A stretch of 64,000 bases of DNA from Ensifer sp. LCM 4579 (GTDB lineage Bacteria; Pseudomonadota; Alphaproteobacteria; Rhizobiales; Rhizobiaceae): the NCBI RefSeq assembly GCF_001854885.1, contig NZ_MDDV01000002.1, positions 139,276 to 203,275 of the forward strand, written 5' to 3'. Each line of letters opens with the position of its first letter. The first letter of the stretch is position 1. Positions 62,913 through 64,000 of the stretch are shown here, piece after piece. A model generated the notes under the pieces. That model was given only the letters and a program-made list of their open reading frames with translations, was not told the DNA's origin and made no database searches. The translations under genes and the position numbers were made by a program.

Positions 62913-64000
62913 ATGGACATTCAGAGCGAAATGCTGCGCAAGCTGGAGACCCGTCGCGAAGGCTACAGCCTCGACCGGGACTTCTATATCGATCCCGACT
63001 ATTATCGTCAGGACCTGGAAAACATCTGGTATAAGGATTGGCTCTTCATCGGGCATGATTGCGAAATCCCGCGGGCCGGAAACTATTTCACGGTGCAGGT
63101 CGGCGATTATCCGATCGTCATCGTTCGCGACCGGCAGGGAACGATCCGGGCGCTGCACAATTCCTGCCGTCATCGCGGCTCGCGCGTCTGCACCCAGCAC
63201 AAGGGCTCTTCGGCAAAGCTCGTTTGCCCCTATCATCAATGGACCTACGAACTGGACGGCAAGCTGCTCTTCGCGCGGCAGATGCCGGACGGCTTTGATC
63301 CGCCGGCGCACAGCCTGAAGCCGGTGCATTGCGAAACCGTCGGCGGCTACATCTTCATCAGCCTCGCCGACGAGCCGATGGAGTTCCAGCCGTTCCGCGA
63401 CATGGTTTCCGGCTATCTCGCGCCGCATCGTCTCGGCGAGACCAAGGTCGCCTTCGAAAGCACGATCATCGAGAAGGGCAATTGGAAGCTCGTCTGGGAG
63501 AACAATCGCGAGTGCTACCATTGCGCGGCGAATCATCCCGAGCTTTGCCGCACCTATCCAGAAGCGCCGACGGTGACGGGCGTGCATGGCTCGATGAATG
63601 ATCCGGAGATCAACGCCCATTGGCAGAAATGCGAGGCGGCGGGCCTGCCGAGCGCCTTCAGGATCGGGGCGACCGGGCAGTTCCGCATGACGCGCATGCC
63701 GCTGATCAACGGTGCGGAGAGCTACACCATGTCGGGTCAGAAGGCCGTGGCCAAGCCGCTCTCCTCCGAGGCGATGGCCGGCAGCATCGGCACATTGCTG
63801 CTCTTCCACTATCCGACGACGTGGAACCATATTCTCGGCGACCATGCGATCACTTTCCGCGTGCTGCCCCTCGGTCCCGAAACGACCCAGGTCACGACCA
63901 AGTGGCTCGTCAACAAGGACGCGGTCGAAGGCGTCGACTACAAGCTTGACGATCTCATCCATGTCTGGACCGAGACCAACGACCAGGACCGGCAGATCGT
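62913..64000 (+). CDS. Rieske non-heme iron oxygenase alpha subunit, GbcA/betaine-demethylase-like (3' end outside the window)
   Basis: At least 362 residues. The Rieske motif is C-x-H in NSCRHRGSR (about residue 82) and C-x2-H in LVCPYHQWTYEL (about 104). The mononuclear iron site is in WENNRECYHCAANHPEL near 197-213. EMLRKLETRREGYSLDRDFY at the N-terminus and the size resemble glycine-betaine and stachydrine-type demethylases (GbcA) and choline monooxygenase, more than aromatic dioxygenases. The substrate is inferred. ATG 62913 has GAGGA 7 nt upstream. The reductase partner (GbcB-like) would be expected downstream, beyond the window. A cobalamin riboswitch lies 180 nt upstream. Confidence 0.82.
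   Translation, partial: MDIQSEMLRKLETRREGYSLDRDFYIDPDYYRQDLENIWYKDWLFIGHDCEIPRAGNYFTVQVGDYPIVIVRDRQGTIRALHNSCRHRGSRVCTQHKGSSAKLVCPYHQWTYELDGKLLFARQMPDGFDPPAHSLKPVHCETVGGYIFISLADEPMEFQPFRDMVSGYLAPHRLGETKVAFESTIIEKGNWKLVWENNRECYHCAANHPELCRTYPEAPTVTGVHGSMNDPEINAHWQKCEAAGLPSAFRIGATGQFRMTRMPLINGAESYTMSGQKAVAKPLSSEAMAGSIGTLLLFHYPTTWNHILGDHAITFRVLPLGPETTQVTTKWLVNKDAVEGVDYKLDDLIHVWTETNDQDRQI

Overview
The window is chromosomal DNA from an alphaproteobacterium of the Rhizobiaceae, most likely Sinorhizobium/Ensifer. The reasons are the GC-rich coding sequence, alphaproteobacterial-type promoters, the rhizobial gene families (DUF2093, DUF4170, DUF6101, HPE1-like, DUF1217), the separate F0 ATP synthase operon, and at least ten copies of a RIME-like palindromic intergenic repeat. 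About 58 genes are supported. I found no rRNA, tRNA, CRISPR array, insertion sequence or prophage; the region reads as stable core chromosome with a few accessory cassettes.

Layout. 1-9.4 kb: the N-terminal part of a Kef-type antiporter, pmbA/tldE, a CysQ-like phosphatase, a lipid A/LPS block (DUF4170, waaA, HAD phosphatase, lpxK), then DUF2093 and mutL. 9.7-14.1 kb: a signalling block with a PAS-PAS-receiver protein that lacks a kinase core, a GGDEF(degenerate)-EAL protein, and a PRC-barrel protein behind an EcfG/RpoE2-type promoter. 14.3-20.4 kb: a tightly overlapped sugar-acid operon of the De Ley-Doudoroff type (SDR, dgoK, dgoA, SMP-30 lactonase, IlvD/Edd dehydratase), divergent from an IclR regulator. 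20.7-22.5 kb: two tandem LuxR solos. 22.9-28 kb: Mrp/ApbC, Kup and a SleB-type wall hydrolase. 28.3-31 kb: atpI-atpB-atpE-atpF'-atpF with a good promoter and a terminator.

31.3-40 kb: rnhB, a radical SAM protein, a small GT2-like protein, the TPR-ispE-moaB operon, and a polyprenyl diphosphate synthase. 39-48.3 kb: DUF2007, an NPPF methyltransferase, an S49 peptidase, and glyQ and glyS separated by a LemA/DUF2207 pair, then DUF523. 48.4-56.2 kb: HPE1-like protein, purD, a membrane GGDEF-EAL protein translationally coupled to a PotD-like periplasmic binding protein, ubiA and DUF6101. 56.6-64 kb: a 768-residue DUF1217 protein made of five repeats, an FAD-linked oxidase with a Sua5/YrdC enzyme, an unknown protein, and a cobalamin riboswitch ahead of a truncated GbcA-like Rieske oxygenase.

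The strongest leads are (i) the PotD-like/GGDEF-EAL pair, which has the architecture of the Vibrio NspS-MbaA polyamine sensor, (ii) the B12 riboswitch next to a betaine-demethylase-like oxygenase, (iii) the kinase-less PAS-REC protein beside a c-di-GMP enzyme, (iv) palindromic repeats that repeatedly abut start codons, and (v) CtrA-like and sigma-54-like sites in intergenic regions. All functional assignments rest on motif recognition by eye; no database search was run.
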